From the NCBI GenBank assembly GCA_948567375.1, contig OX419761.1, forward strand, positions 59,584,501 to 59,648,500: a DNA stretch of 64,000 nt, in the 5' to 3' direction. The notes beneath the pieces were generated by a model, which was not told where the DNA came from, did not search any database, and saw nothing but the letters and a program-made list of their open reading frames with translations. The DNA comes from Lunularia cruciata (taxonomy: Eukaryota; Streptophyta; Marchantiopsida; Lunulariales; Lunulariaceae). This document shows positions 10,402 to 20,880 of this stretch, piece after piece. The position numbers were made by a program, and so were the translations under genes. The number at the start of each line of letters is the position of its first letter. Positions within the stretch are counted from its first letter, which is position 1.

Positions 10402-11363
10402 ATGGGTCTAATAAGACAAGTCCGGAGTGCACAACTCGATGGAAAAATCCCTGAGAAATTGAAGGATGTGGTGGATGAGTTTCAAGATGTCTTTCCCGAT
10501 GATCTACCCTCAAGATTACTACTAAAAAGGCAAGTAGATCACAAAATTGAGACACTTCCGGAGAAGACACCTCCTTGTAAGGCCCCATATCGCCTATCGC
10601 CTCATGAGTTGGAGGAGTGTAAGACTCAAATTGAGGAGATGTTGCAGAAAGGGTTCATCCAACCTAGCGTATCACCATATGGGGCCCTTGTCTTGTTTGT
10701 GAAGAAGAAGGATGGTACAATGCGCATGTGCATTGACTATTGGGTCTCAATCAGCAAACAATGAAGAACAAATACCCCTTACCTTGCATGGATGACCTGT
10801 TTGATCAACTCCATGGAGTGAGATACTTCACCAAACTGGACTTGTGAAGCGGTTACAATCAAATCCGAATTGCAGAGGAAGATGTGCACAAAACTGCCTT
10901 TTGAACCAAGTATGGCCACTTTGAGTATCTTGTGATGCCTTTTGGCCTCACCAATGCACCTGCCACTTTCATGAGTCTAATGAATGACATATTTCATCCA
11001 TACTTGGATAAGTCTGTTATCGTCTTCTTGGATGATATCTTAGTATAAATTAGCTCAATAACAGAACACAAACAACATCTACAAGAGGTCCTCCAGATTC
11101 TAAGACAAAATCAATTGTACGCCAAAATCTCAAAGTGTGAGTTTGGCAAGTTTGAAGTAGACTACTTGGGGCATAGAGTAAGTGCAGAGGGCATTCAAGT
11201 ATTGACAAATAAAATAGAGGTCATTCAAAAATGGAGTGCCCCAGAAGATCAGACTCAACTTAAGAGCTTCTTGGGGTTGACGGGATTCTATCGTAGATTT
11301 GTCAAGGACTTCTCCAAGGTTGCACAGCCTTTAATGGCACTACTTGGCAAGGGGAAGAAGTAG
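10402..11363 (+). pseudogene. G1a reverse transcriptase (RT)
   Basis: Includes DKIETLPEKTPP-type sequence, CKAPYRLSPHELEECK, SPYGALVLFVKKKDGTMRMC (about 10402-10764), then RT fingers and palm through stops. The catalytic box VFLDDIL is encoded at about 11022-11039 (FLDD at 11025-11036). [14 protein letters not shown] and [20 protein letters not shown] mark the connection (11115-11363). Stops occur near 10761, 10846, 10902, 11046 and 11361. Chromovirus type. Confidence 0.85.
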
Positions 11364-11384
11364 ACATGGGGAACTACACACGAG

Positions 11385-11732
11385 TTGGCCTTTCAAGAAT
11401 TGAAGGCCGCCTTGCTACATGCACCAATCTTGAAGTGGTATGACCCAAAACGTCCAATCAAGTTGGCTACAGATGCATCAGGCGTAGCAATAGGAGCAGT
11501 CCTACAACAAGAGTGGCATGACGGACGGCATCCAATTGCATATTTCTCTCAAAAGTTGTTACCAGCAGAGCGCAACTACCACACCACAGAACAAGAAGAG
11601 CTGGCAATCGTTCTAGCAATCAAGCATTGGAAGCACTACTTGGGCGAGAAGGCATTTGTAGTAGAGACAGACCACAAACCTCTAGTCTACCTCGAGACGC
11701 AGAAAGATCTATCTCGTCACCAAATTCGGTAG
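11385..11732 (+). pseudogene. G1a RNase H
   Basis: An uninterrupted 115-codon frame with KLATDASGVAIGAVLQQ (first catalytic Asp), RNYHTTEQEELAIVLAIKHW (catalytic Glu area) and VVETDHKPLVYLETQKDLS (later Asp). These are the RNase H landmarks of gypsy pol, which removes RNA from the RNA-DNA hybrid. The frame closes at a TAG (RQIR-stop-AEW) before integrase. Confidence 0.85.
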
Positions 11733-11756
11733 GCAGAGTGGCAACAATGCTTCAAC

Positions 11757-12809
11757 ATGACAATCACCTACGTGGAAGGTAAGAAGCAACTTGCAGATGC
11801 ATTCACCTGCATGCCAATGGCCAACAACTTGGTGGCAGAGGTTAAGATTAACCCTGAATTTTGGCAAGAGATTCTAGCGGCTACAAAAGCTGGCCCACAG
11901 ATTGTAGAAGCACAATCATCCAAAGGTGTCACCAGTACCCAAGGACTCACCTTTAGGGATGGCAGATTATGGATCCCAAATGTCCTAGAATTACGCACCA
12001 CCATTCTAGCGGAATGTCATGATTTGGCCATTGCAGCTCATGTCGGAGTGGACAAGACCTTGGATGCAGTCAAGCGCCATTATTATTGGCCCAAGATGAG
12101 CAACAACGTGATAGACTATGTGCGTAGCTGCCTACTTTGCCAACTGAACAAAGCTTCTAATCAAGCTCCTGCATGGCTCCTTCAACCTCTTCCCACTCCT
12201 ACCCAACGTTGGGAACAAGTGAGTATGCATCTTGTTTGTGAATTACCCAAGACCACCTCAGGGTTTGACTCCATTGTGGTCTTTGTGGACCGGCTCAGCA
12301 AAATGATTCATGTACGCCCTACCACCAAGGAAGTGACCGCTCCACAACTAGCTCAATTATACTTAGATGCAGTCTTTGCTCACCATGGCTTGTCTAGAGT
12401 ACTCATCATAGATAGAGGCACCCAATTCACCAGCTTGTTTTGGCGAACACTCTTTGGGTTCTTCAAAACCAAGTTGGCCATGTCCACAACTTACCACCCC
12501 CAAACAGGTGGCCAAACAAAGCAGGCTAATCGCACAATTGAAGAAATGTTACGCGGCCTCACCTTAGAAGAGCAAGAGAGGTGGGACACACTACTCCCGT
12601 TGGTGGAATTCGCTTACAACAATTCAGTGAATGCATCCACCCAAGTCACTCCGTTCTTCCTCATGTATGGTGAGCATCCCTTCACACCTTCTAGCTTGAT
12701 GAAGATCCGTCCAGTGGCTACCAAGGTCGATGCAGTCAACACATTTGTTTCTAGAATCCAACAACGTGTGGAGAGCGCCAAGCATAGATTACAGATTGTG
12801 CAAAATTGA
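11757..12809 (+). pseudogene. G1a integrase (IN)
   Basis: A 350-codon open frame. The zinc-binding HHCC region is seen as HVGVDKTLDAVKRHYYWP and SCLLCQLNKASNQ; expected H and C positions are mostly present. The catalytic core shows FDSIVVFVDRLSKMIHV with the Asp, LIIDRGTQFTSLFW with the second Asp, and NRTIEEMLRG with the Glu. The core begins MHLVCELP where DLVxxLP is usual, so a leading Asp seen in G1c (SMDLVCKLP) is replaced by His. IN inserts the cDNA copy and makes the 5-bp duplication. Confidence 0.9.
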
Positions 12810-12857
12810 CAGAAGCAGTATGCTGATGCACACCGTCAGCACATGGAGTTCAATGTT

Positions 12858-12863
12858 GGGGGG
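12858..12863 (+). other. G-run frame change between IN and chromodomain
   Basis: Six G residues after AATGTT shift the downstream frame relative to IN; an uninterrupted IN-chromodomain frame would need four. G1c has AGG at the same place (minus strand, about 39523-39526), a different length but the same net frame. Confidence 0.5.
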
Positions 12864-12868
12864 ATCAA

Positions 12869-13303
12869 GTGTGGCTATCGACAACCAACCTCACATTAGT
12901 TGGACCTCGTAAGCTCAGACCTCGTTTTATTGGGCCTTTCTCGATTCTTTGTCGTATCGGCGCTGTGGCCAATCACCTTGAGCTACCACCACACATGAAG
13001 ATCCATCCAATCTTCCATGTCTCCCTACTACACAAATATGCTCCCCAATCAAGCCAAGGTCATTCCACACCAGACATTCGACCTTGTCCGACACTCATTG
13101 ATGGCACAGAGGAATATGAAGTGGAGCGGATTCTCCAAAAATGCATGCGTGGTACTCGCCACCCACGGGTGGACTAGCTAGTACAATGGAAAGGTTACCC
13201 CCTCTATGAAGCCACCTGGGAGCCCACTGCCAATTTGGCACATGCACTTGTGTTGGTGCAAGCATTTGAGCAACAATTGCACAACAAGGACGTTGCGTCT
13301 TAA
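12869..13303 (+). pseudogene. G1a IN C-terminus and chromodomain
   Basis: LRPRFIGPFSILCRIGAVA, IHPIFHVSLLHKY and then EEYEVERILQKCMRG, a stop replacing one residue near 13176, and LVQWKGYPLYEATWEPTANL (ending 13303). The block YxVERIL...LVxWKGYPxxExTWEP is a canonical chromodomain with its aromatic residues. In chromoviruses this reader binds methylated histone H3 and steers integration. It defines G1 as a chromovirus. The domain is in a different frame from IN because of the G-run at 12858. Confidence 0.85.
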
Positions 13304-13316
13304 AAGGAGAGACATC
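13301..13316 (+). other. G1a polypurine tract
   Basis: TAAAAGGAGAGACATC directly precedes the 3' LTR. G1c has TAAAAGGAGGGAGGTT at the equivalent place. This purine run primes plus-strand synthesis. Confidence 0.75.
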
Positions 13317-14058
13317 TGTAATACCAAGAGCTAGCCATATGATATAGATGTGAAATTCGGTTTGGTAACATCTAGAATGATGTTATACATGATGGTCAAA
13401 ATAGATCAGATAGAAATATCACCAAAAGAGTACTTCTACTAATAGGGCAGAAACTGAAATAGACTTGAGAACCTTAGACCCAATAGCTAGACATATGATT
13501 TAAAGGTGAGAATTGGTTTTGTAACATCTGGAAGGATGTTACACATGATGGACTAAACAGATCAAGAAGAGGTATCACCAAATGGGGACTTCTACTAATA
13601 GAGTAGGAACCAAAATATGCCTGAAATCTTTGAAGGCAATTTCGGAGGCCTTAACAGATGAATTAGGCCTTGAAAATGTGCAAGTTCTCTCCCCCCCAAT
13701 TGGAAGGAAGGTTGGCCTTACCTCCTCCCTGCTTTGTCTTGTCGAGAGCTTTCCAACGGTACCTTACTCACGTGATTATGAGATTCCTATAGGAAGATTC
13801 CCTAAAAGATTCCCTCCGGTCAAAGCTTGTTTGACCAACCAGATAGGACCTAGACCAGACATGTCACCCATCCAAGTAAGTAATCCAAAGGTGGAGCTTG
13901 CTGACATGTCACCTATCTGTGTCCCTAATCCTATGGTGGAGCTTCTTTGGCGAAGATCCTCTTTGTCTATATATAAAGAGAAGGTGCTCCCTTGGGGAAT
14001 CGATTGTTTGAGTGTGCAATTTGTGTTTTCTCTCTTCTCTTGTCCTCAAAGTATTACA
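13317..14058 (+). repeat. G1a 3' LTR
   Basis: 742 bp, starting TGTAATACCAAGAGC and ending AGTATTACA, matching the 5' LTR with about 25-30 differences by eye. It is followed directly by the target duplication CTTGG (14059-14063). Confidence 0.95.
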
Positions 14059-14643
14059 CTTGGTTGCATCTTTAGTCTCTCAAGTAGAAACCATATCCTG
14101 AAGAGAGTAACAAGTACTGACTTGCAGTCTTGTCATAACAATTTGTCACACTTAATCACAACTCCATCAAATCTTTCCAAACAGTCTTAATTGTCATGAT
14201 TTAGGCTCTCCCAAAAATGGCACTTCACTATAAAACACCTTCACCTCAAAATTGGGTTCCACCCGTCCATTGAAGGCACAACTTCCTTGATCAAAATTGC
14301 CTCACATCAACTCCACGCTGCACTCACAAAGGTAGAATACTACCAACTCTACAATTCCTCTCAAATTTTTCAAGGCATTGCTCCAATTGCACTTCACTCA
14401 AGATCAAACACACAGATTGAAGATCAAGGCTATGGAATTTAACATCCAACAAGCACATTGATTTGCACTTCAAAATTCTCCACACACTCACAAACACAAA
14501 CAAAAAGTTGATACTCGGAATTAAGCTCAAGCGACGAGCATTGAAATCATAGCACTTTGCTTTATCTATCTTCAGAAATTAATAGCATTGAACAATAGTT
14601 TACTACAAATACCTCCTGTAAATAGTGAAACAATCAACAGCTA

Positions 14644-15110
14644 CTAACAACTATACCGTTTCCTAATAACTCTTCCTACCTGCATATCCAAAATGACAAT
14701 GCACCTCTTCATATCTACCTCTTCAAATCTCAAAAGTGTTACTTCTCCAATCCAATGTACTTCCTCGGCTTCCAATCCCAAAGTAACTTCACACCCTATT
14801 CTATCCTTGGGTTTCACAACTACTAATTCCTCTACCAATTTTAACACTTCTTTGTTTCGATCTACAATTCCTGTCATAGTTAATCCTTCTAAATCTCTAT
14901 CTCTCAACCCACTCTTCTCTAACATCTCCGATTGTAACTCCAAACACACCTACACTCCTACTTCATCTACTTTGGGTTTCACTACTATCAATTTCTTTCT
15001 TAATTGTACTATATTATCATCAAGAATTGTAACTAAAAGCATGGGTACATTATCTACACCTTCAATTTGTAACCCACTTTCCCCTAATAACTCATGTAAC
15101 TGACCCGAAG
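14644..15110 (-). pseudogene. XB ORF relic: C-terminal repeat module of X protein
   Basis: On the minus strand, 14949-14644 encodes LELQSEMLEKSGLRDRDLEG, VLKLVEELVVVKPK and CEVTLGLEAEE, matching the XC C-terminus (33085-33290). Just upstream, about 15103-14950, a second diverged copy of the same module is visible (LGQLHELLGESGL, VPMLLVTILDDN, KKLIVVKPKVDEV). XB thus has at least two tandem modules of roughly 60-65 residues where XC and XD have one. The long coiled-coil and N-terminal region is absent. Confidence 0.5.
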
Positions 15111-15836
15111 ACACCTACAGTCTGATCATGCACTTTGGGTTCATTCACTACTTCTATTTCTCCTTTAATTTCTATCTCATCTTCATTCAAAACTGAAATT
15201 GAAGTCATGGGTATCCTAAATATCTTCTTTCTCTACTCTAACTTCCTCCAATGCGTTTGGCAAGACTCCCAAAGTCACTTTCATTGCACTTTGAGGTCCG
15301 ACTACCTCAGATCTAGTCATCTTTGTCTTGAGGCAAAGTCTCTTGACCCAAAGTCTCTGTAACCCAAAGTCATGTAAGTCCGAAGTCACTCAACTACTCC
15401 ATATATGTACTCCCAAAACTTCAAATGCTTGTAACTTCTGCTCCAGACCTTCCAACTCTACAATTTTGGTGGCACTGTAAAGCTTTGAACAAGATGCCTC
15501 CAACAAGATAGCATGTTTGATTTGGACATGTCATCACTGAGATATGCCTCCTGCAATAATCCTGACTTGTAACCTCCATTCCGATATGAAGAAACCCTAC
15601 TTTGGCGTCTGACCTCCTTCGGTCTGATCTGATCCCTTCTTCCTCTTCCTCTAACACAAAGTAAGCTTCTTCAAGTCTGATCCAATTGGAGTCCTTCTTC
15701 CTCTAACACAAAGTTGACTTACTCATGCCTGATCAAAATAAAAATTTCCTCTCATTTCTTCTCCATTTGGTTTCAGTTTGGTTTTAGCAAGGCACTTCTT
15801 CAAAACTTGTACAAAATGAAAAATATGGGTACCACA

Positions 15837-15922
15837 ATTTCTATATAAACAATATCTCTTAAGTACTTATAACACTAAACTACATATCACAATAGCACAT
15901 ACACGCACAAATGGTTGTTACA
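15837..15922 (-). repeat. T1 3' LTR, remaining part
   Basis: Continues the LTR after XB, with TATATAAACAATATCTCTTA corresponding to TATATAAATAATATCTCTCA at 47552 in T2. It ends in GGTTGTTACA at 15922, equal to GGTGTTACA at 47611 in T2, which is followed there by a clear polypurine tract (minus strand). Confidence 0.7.
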
Positions 15923-17130
15923 TTTACGTGCAGACTAAGATTTCACTTTGTACTCAAAGTGGAAGTCCTTCTACCTTCTATGATACATTTTCAACTTATC
16001 ATGGTTAATCCTATCAAAGTGTCTTGCTCCCAACTCCTTGAGATCATATGTGTAATTTCACTACACCTTCTCCATTATGAAAGGTCCAAAGTACTTAGGC
16101 AAAAACTTCTTTTGCACTCTCTTGAATCAAATGGAATCAAACAATAATACCAAATCACTTTCTTTGCACAACTCCACCTTCTTCTTGCATTGCCTCTTGT
16201 CATAGCTCTCCTTTTGTTTCCTTTGGGCTTGCTCCACTCAAACCATAGCAACTGCTCTTGCCTCCTCCAATTCCATGAGTTGATTCTTCTTTGACTTCTC
16301 TACATCACCTTCTTGTGCTTTCTTCAATCTCTTATGAATGCTTTTGAAGGTAGGAAGATCAAAGTGAATAGGTAAGGTAGACTCAATACCATATACCAAA
16401 TTAAATGGAGAATATCTAGTAGAAGTCTTCATGGTTATCCTATACTCCAAAAAAATTGCATGAATCCTCTTATCTCATTGATGTTTAACCCCTTTTATTT
16501 TTGCATCTTTGACCAACATCATGTACAAGGTTTGATTGATTTTCTCTACCAAGCAATTGGAATTTGGCTTATAGGATGTAGTTTCTCTATGTATGATAGA
16601 GAAATGGTGTAGCATGGTTGTAGTGATGCTCCTTATAAACTCTCATGCTCTATCAAAAACCAACTCCAAAGGGCACCCAAACCTAGTGATAATGCTTTCA
16701 ATAAAAAATCTATCAATTTCATCTTCATTCTTGTCCCTCAATAGTCTAGCCTCAACCCACTTGGTAAGGTAATTAGTAAATATCACAATATATCAATTGT
16801 TTCTTGGGGTTCTATTGAAAGGACCTACAAAGTCAATTCCACACTTCTTAAAAGGTCTCAGCAATAAAATTGATCTAAGAGGAGGAGTTGAAGTAGACTT
16901 TCTAGCAAAAGCTTGAAAAACATGACAAGTTTTGCAATAATCAAGACAATCCTTGAAAATCCCTCTCCAATAGTAACCTGCATCTAGAATCTTAAAAGTA
17001 GTCACCTTTCATGCAAAGTGTTTCATGCACACTAAACCCTCATGAAACTCCTTCATGAGTAGAATAGACTCTTCCTTAGTCATTGCTCTTTGAAGTAGAC
17101 CACCTTGTTCCTTGTTGAAGAAGAATATCC
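15923..17130 (-). pseudogene. T1 integrase
   Basis: Minus-strand frames. 17005-16793 has YYWRGIFKDCLDYCKTC (zinc-binding cysteines) and KKCGIDFVGPFNRTPRNN (first catalytic Asp). The middle around 16780-16600 is decayed. 16450-16238 has YSPFNLVYGIESTLPIHFD, and the C-terminal basic region runs to about 16000. No chromodomain follows, which fits the Tat/Athila lineage. T2 carries the same domain at 47612-48282 and 52040-52500. Confidence 0.8.
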
Positions 17131-17134
17131 TCCA

Positions 17135-17600
17135 TCATTTTGTGTAAGGCCTAGATCTTACTACAAGAGCCTTCCTCTCCCTAGCCTCTTCAAGATAGTT
17201 ACCTCTTGTAACAAAGTCCACAATCTCCTTGTATTTTGTTAGAACCTCTTGAGTGATTGAGATTGCCATGAGCTCCTCATCCAAGGAGGAATTATCCACT
17301 AGTTCAACTCCATCATGATCATAGGCCTTAGATGACAAATCAGCATTTGTATATTTCTTCCTTGGCCTATCCTTAGTGGTGAAGTCATATTCAGACAAGA
17401 GTATCATCCACCTTGCTAGCCTCCCTTCTACAATAGGCTTGTTGAAGATGTACTTTAAGGCCTTGTGATCCATGACAATGGTGGCTTTCCCTCCAATCAA
17501 GTAGTGTCTAAACTTCTTGAGACCAAAGATCATTGCCAACCTTTCTCTCTCTATGACCGAGTAGTTCTTTTCTGTTGAAACTATCTGTCTACTAGCATAA
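17135..17600 (-). pseudogene. T1 RNase H
   Basis: 17539-17135 encodes FGLKKFRHYLIGGKATIVMD, HKALKYIFNKP, GRLARWMILLSEYDF and NADLSSKAYDHDG. These are the RNase H and tether landmarks of gypsy pol. In T2 the matching region is at 52530-53090. The order RNase H then IN on the minus strand is normal for Ty3/gypsy. Confidence 0.8.
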
Positions 17601-17623
17601 GCTATTAGATGATCTTACCCATC

Positions 17624-18900
17624 TTAGTCTAATTGAATAAGAGTGCATCCTATTGCTACATTGGAAGCATCTATGTATAGTATGAGTGGCTTACTCCAAT
17701 CAAGTTTAGTAAGAATTGGAGCTACAACAAGTGATTGCTTGAGCTCCTCAAAAGCTTTGAGAGCCTCCATGTCCTCCAAAACCACCATGTATTCTTCATC
17801 CTTCTTCATATAGATGGTCAATGCATAAGCCTTGTTGGAAAATGAAAAGATGAAACTTCTATAGTACCCAACTATCCCCAAGAATTGGTGCAAATATGTC
17901 AAGCTTGAAGGGAATTGAAGGTCTGAGATTTTCCTCACCTTCTCAAGATCAATTGCTATTCCATCTTTGGAGATGATGTGCCTCAAAAGAAGACCTTCTT
18001 TACACCCAAAAATACATTTCTTTGGTTGAGTGATGCATTTGCTTGATCCAAGCATTGCAAGACCTTGATCAAGTGCTCAAAGTGTGTCTCCTTGCTCCCA
18101 TAGACACAAAAGTCATTAATGAAGTCTTTCACAAATGTTCCAATGAAAGGTTCAAACCCCTTATTCATGAACCGTTGAAATGTTGTTGGAGCATTCTAAA
18201 GCCCAAAAGGCATGCCTTTGAAAGCATAAGTCCCCCAAGGTGTGATGAATGTGATGAGTTGTTGATACTCTGGTGCAATCTTGATTTGGTTATACCCATT
18301 ATAACTATCTCCAAAATTGTACTTCTCATGAGCTACAACCTCCTAAAATATCTCATCAATGAATGGCAAAAGGGAATAGTCCTTCTTAGTAATAGCATTG
18401 AGCTTCTTGTAATCTACATATACCCAAAGATTGTCATTCTTTTTTTTTCACAATCAAAATTGGATACCCATTTTGAATTTTCCACTTCAAAGATAAATCT
18501 GGCCGCCTTGCGCTTATAAATCTCCTCCTTCACAACCAAAGCTATTGGTGGGCTAATGTGACATTGCTTTCTGCGGAATGGTTTTGCATGTGACTCCACC
18601 TCTATCTTATGCTCATCCAAGGTGACTTCCTTTAGATCCTTGTAATTGAAAGCAAACACATGGATGAACTTGTATAAAACTTGTAAACACATGTATAAAA
18701 TCTCCTCAAATCTCACTTTCTTCTCCTTGGTAACATTTGGACCATACTTGAGGGTAGATACACTACTCTTTATCGCTTCAAGTGTTAATGGTGATTTATC
18801 TGGATCCTTCAAAATCTCTAGCTTAGGTGCAAAATCCATAGGGAATACACATCTAAAATAGATTCAAACTCATCCTCCTCCATGCTTGTGTCTACCCTTG
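17624..18900 (-). pseudogene. T1 reverse transcriptase
   Basis: 18839-18414 has SPLTLEAIKSSVSTLKYGPN, DLKEVTLDEHKIEVESHAKP and FEVENSKWVSNF. 18168-17983 has the catalytic region FINDFCVYGS; the box (18112-18123) reads F-I-N-D, so the first catalytic Asp is replaced by Asn, whereas T2 has F-N-D-D. 18055-17624 has GLLLRHIISKDGIAIDLEKV and LHQFLGIVGYYRSFI, the connection. Frameshifted and inactive. Confidence 0.85.
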
Positions 18901-19420
18901 AAGCTCCTTCTCCTAAATCAGATTCCAAATAATCTAAAGATGGTGTATCTAAATGTGAAGTGTTGGTGTTGTTAGTCATAGGAACTATGACTATATGGTT
19001 TGATAGCCCAATTCTCAAGTACCCTTTGTGCCATTGATCAGTTGTGCATGCTGCTCTCAACCATAGCCTCCCAAGAAGAAAATCTCAACTTGAATCTTTC
19101 AGACTTGGAAAGTCACGAGATTTTGAACTCCCATAACTAAAACTACCACCTTATCCATCATCCCTGTTGGTCAAACTTGTTGCTTGTTTGCCATGATCAC
19201 CACAAATGCTAAAGATCTAGAGGGTATCATACCTAACTTCTTCATCAACCTCTTAGACATGGCATTCACTCCAAATCCACCATTAACAAGCGCATCCTTG
19301 ATGTTGTAACCACTCACTCTTACATCAACCTTGGAGGCATATTCACATGCCTCCCATAGTGCTAGTTTGGCATCCACCACCCCCATTGATATTGGATCTT
19401 TTGCTTTCATCTTCCTCTTG
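18818..19420 (-). pseudogene. T1 protease and acidic linker
   Basis: The protease region within 19171-19420 reads VDVRVSGYNIKDALVNGGFG and KRLMKKLGMIPSRS, with NGG where an aspartic protease needs D-S/T-G, so the catalytic Asp is lost. T2 has ALVDRGL at the same place. Between protease and RT lies an acidic stretch (19060-18818: LESDLGEGASRVDTSMEEDE) that is part of the polyprotein linker. Confidence 0.7.
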
Positions 19421-20880
19421 CTCCTTGTAGAACTCAAACCACTTCTAAGCTCCTTTCTCAAGGTAGGATTCAAAGTAATCAGTTGGGCCATTGTGATGTG
19501 AAGCTTGTGAGTACCAACTTCCTCCAACATATTGTAGTTCCATTGTTGCTTTGAGATCAAGAAATCCTCCATTTGTAACTTCTTCTTTGGAGTCTTTGTT
19601 GTTGATGTTGTTAAGGTGTTGATGCAAGTGCTCCTAGTAGTCATAGGAGTATCCTTGCTAGGATTAAATCTTTGAGAAGAGTGTACATCCTCTATAAAAT
19701 GAGCTCTCTTCTTCTCTTGTGCCAAAAGCTCCAAATTAGGACCTTTGGAGTTTGAGCACTCTTGCTTCTCATACTTGCTCTCAATAACATCTATGGATGT
19801 TATCCCCTTACCTTTGTTTGGATTTGGAACCACTTAGATTTGATTACTTCTCTCTTTCCCTTTTTTTGGCTATCTTAGAACCCCTTCCTCCATGGTAAGT
19901 GGAATTTGGGGAATTCTTTTAGATGTGACTTTTTCCTCCACAACCAAAAATATTTTATCATTGAAATTGATCACTATTTGGCCTCCTCTATATGGAAATA
20001 TTCCATGATTCATAGGCCCCCTCCCCTTATTTTGATCCATCTCTCTCTTCTCCCATAATTTCACTACATTGATCTTGAGACCTACAAGTTGTTCTGTGAT
20101 GGTGAATTTGAAGTGGATCTTTTGGTGAAGGTGCAAGAACTAGAGCAACTCCTACTTGTGGTGCAACCATTATCACCAAAGTATCATAAGTTCCCATACT
20201 TGTAACCTTGAGGAGGATGTACAACCTCCTTCACCACCAAATCATTCTCTTCTCCTTCTTAACTCTCTTCCATATGTATTGCAATCTTGATAGCTTCAAC
20301 CTTGGAAGAAGGTTTCTCATATCTCACCTTGCTTCTAATCTGTGGTCTCAACCCTCCCACAAAATTCTTGGTGAGCATGGCTCCTATGCCAATCAAAATA
20401 GTCTCCACATCATTCCTTCTCTTCCTCAACACTATGCATACACTCAACACTCTAACTTCTCCACTCTTTCTACATAGACTATCACTTTCTCTCCATCTCC
20501 TTGTTTGAGAAAGGTTATCTCACTTATCAATCTCTCATAACTCTCATAACTCTCATCTAGAACAAAGTTATCAATGAGTGTTGAAGTCAAAGACTCCCAA
20601 GACTCTTCTTGCCCATCTCTCTTCTCTCTCTTTTGGTATTCTAACTCATACAATGTAGGTGTTGTATCCTCAAAAAAATCTGGTAAGGCTCACTCATTCT
20701 TCCTCCTCTTATTATTACCTATGAAATCACTCTTGATGTCTCTCACAAAAGCATCCACATCTTTTCCATCCTCGCCAAAGAGACCAGAAGTTTCCCAATC
20801 TAAACCCCTCACTATCTTTCTCTTTTCTCTCAATCTTTTTTTGTCTTTTCTCTTGCTCTATAACTAATAGAGTATATATA
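19420..20880 (-). pseudogene. T1 gag
   Basis: From right to left: an N-terminal region (20880-20660: RGLDWETSGLFGEDGKDVDA), a capsid segment (20653-20444: EESWESLTSTLIDNFV, YERLISEITFLKQGDGEKV) and FVGGLRPQIRSKVRYEKPSS (20450-20259). A linker to protease follows with MEDFLISKQQWNYN at about 19570. The zinc knuckle near 19930-19900 is lost by substitution and frameshift (it is intact in T2 at 63505-63546). Several frames are needed, so the gene is dead. Confidence 0.75.

Larger units (their letters stand above)
7439..14058 (+). mobile_element. Ty3/gypsy chromovirus G1a, complete with two LTRs
   Basis: A 6.6-kb element with 739- and 742-bp LTRs, a tRNA-iMet primer-binding site, a leader with two small B3-like ORFs, gag, and pol in the order PR-RT-RNase H-IN-chromodomain, then a purine-rich tract and the 3' LTR. 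Both sides carry CTTGG. By eye the two LTRs differ at about 25-30 positions, so the insertion is not recent but is younger than the X element and the T1 LTR that contain it. Gag and pol are broken by stops and at least one frame change, so the copy is defective. Confidence 0.95.
7319..15836 (-). mobile_element. Element X copy B (XB), short subfamily, containing G1a
   Basis: The left end is TGTGACAACCCGG at 7319 (the X 3' end read in reverse); the right end is GGGTACCACA at 15836. Flanks ATTTT (7314-7318) and ATTTC (15837-15841) form a diverged 5-bp target duplication; the empty site in T2 reads ATCTC at the same place (47540-47550). G1a is inserted at 7439. Without G1a and one CTTGG copy, XB is about 1.9 kb and lacks the long N-terminal and coiled-coil coding region, like XE. 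It lies inside the T1 LTR. Confidence 0.85.
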
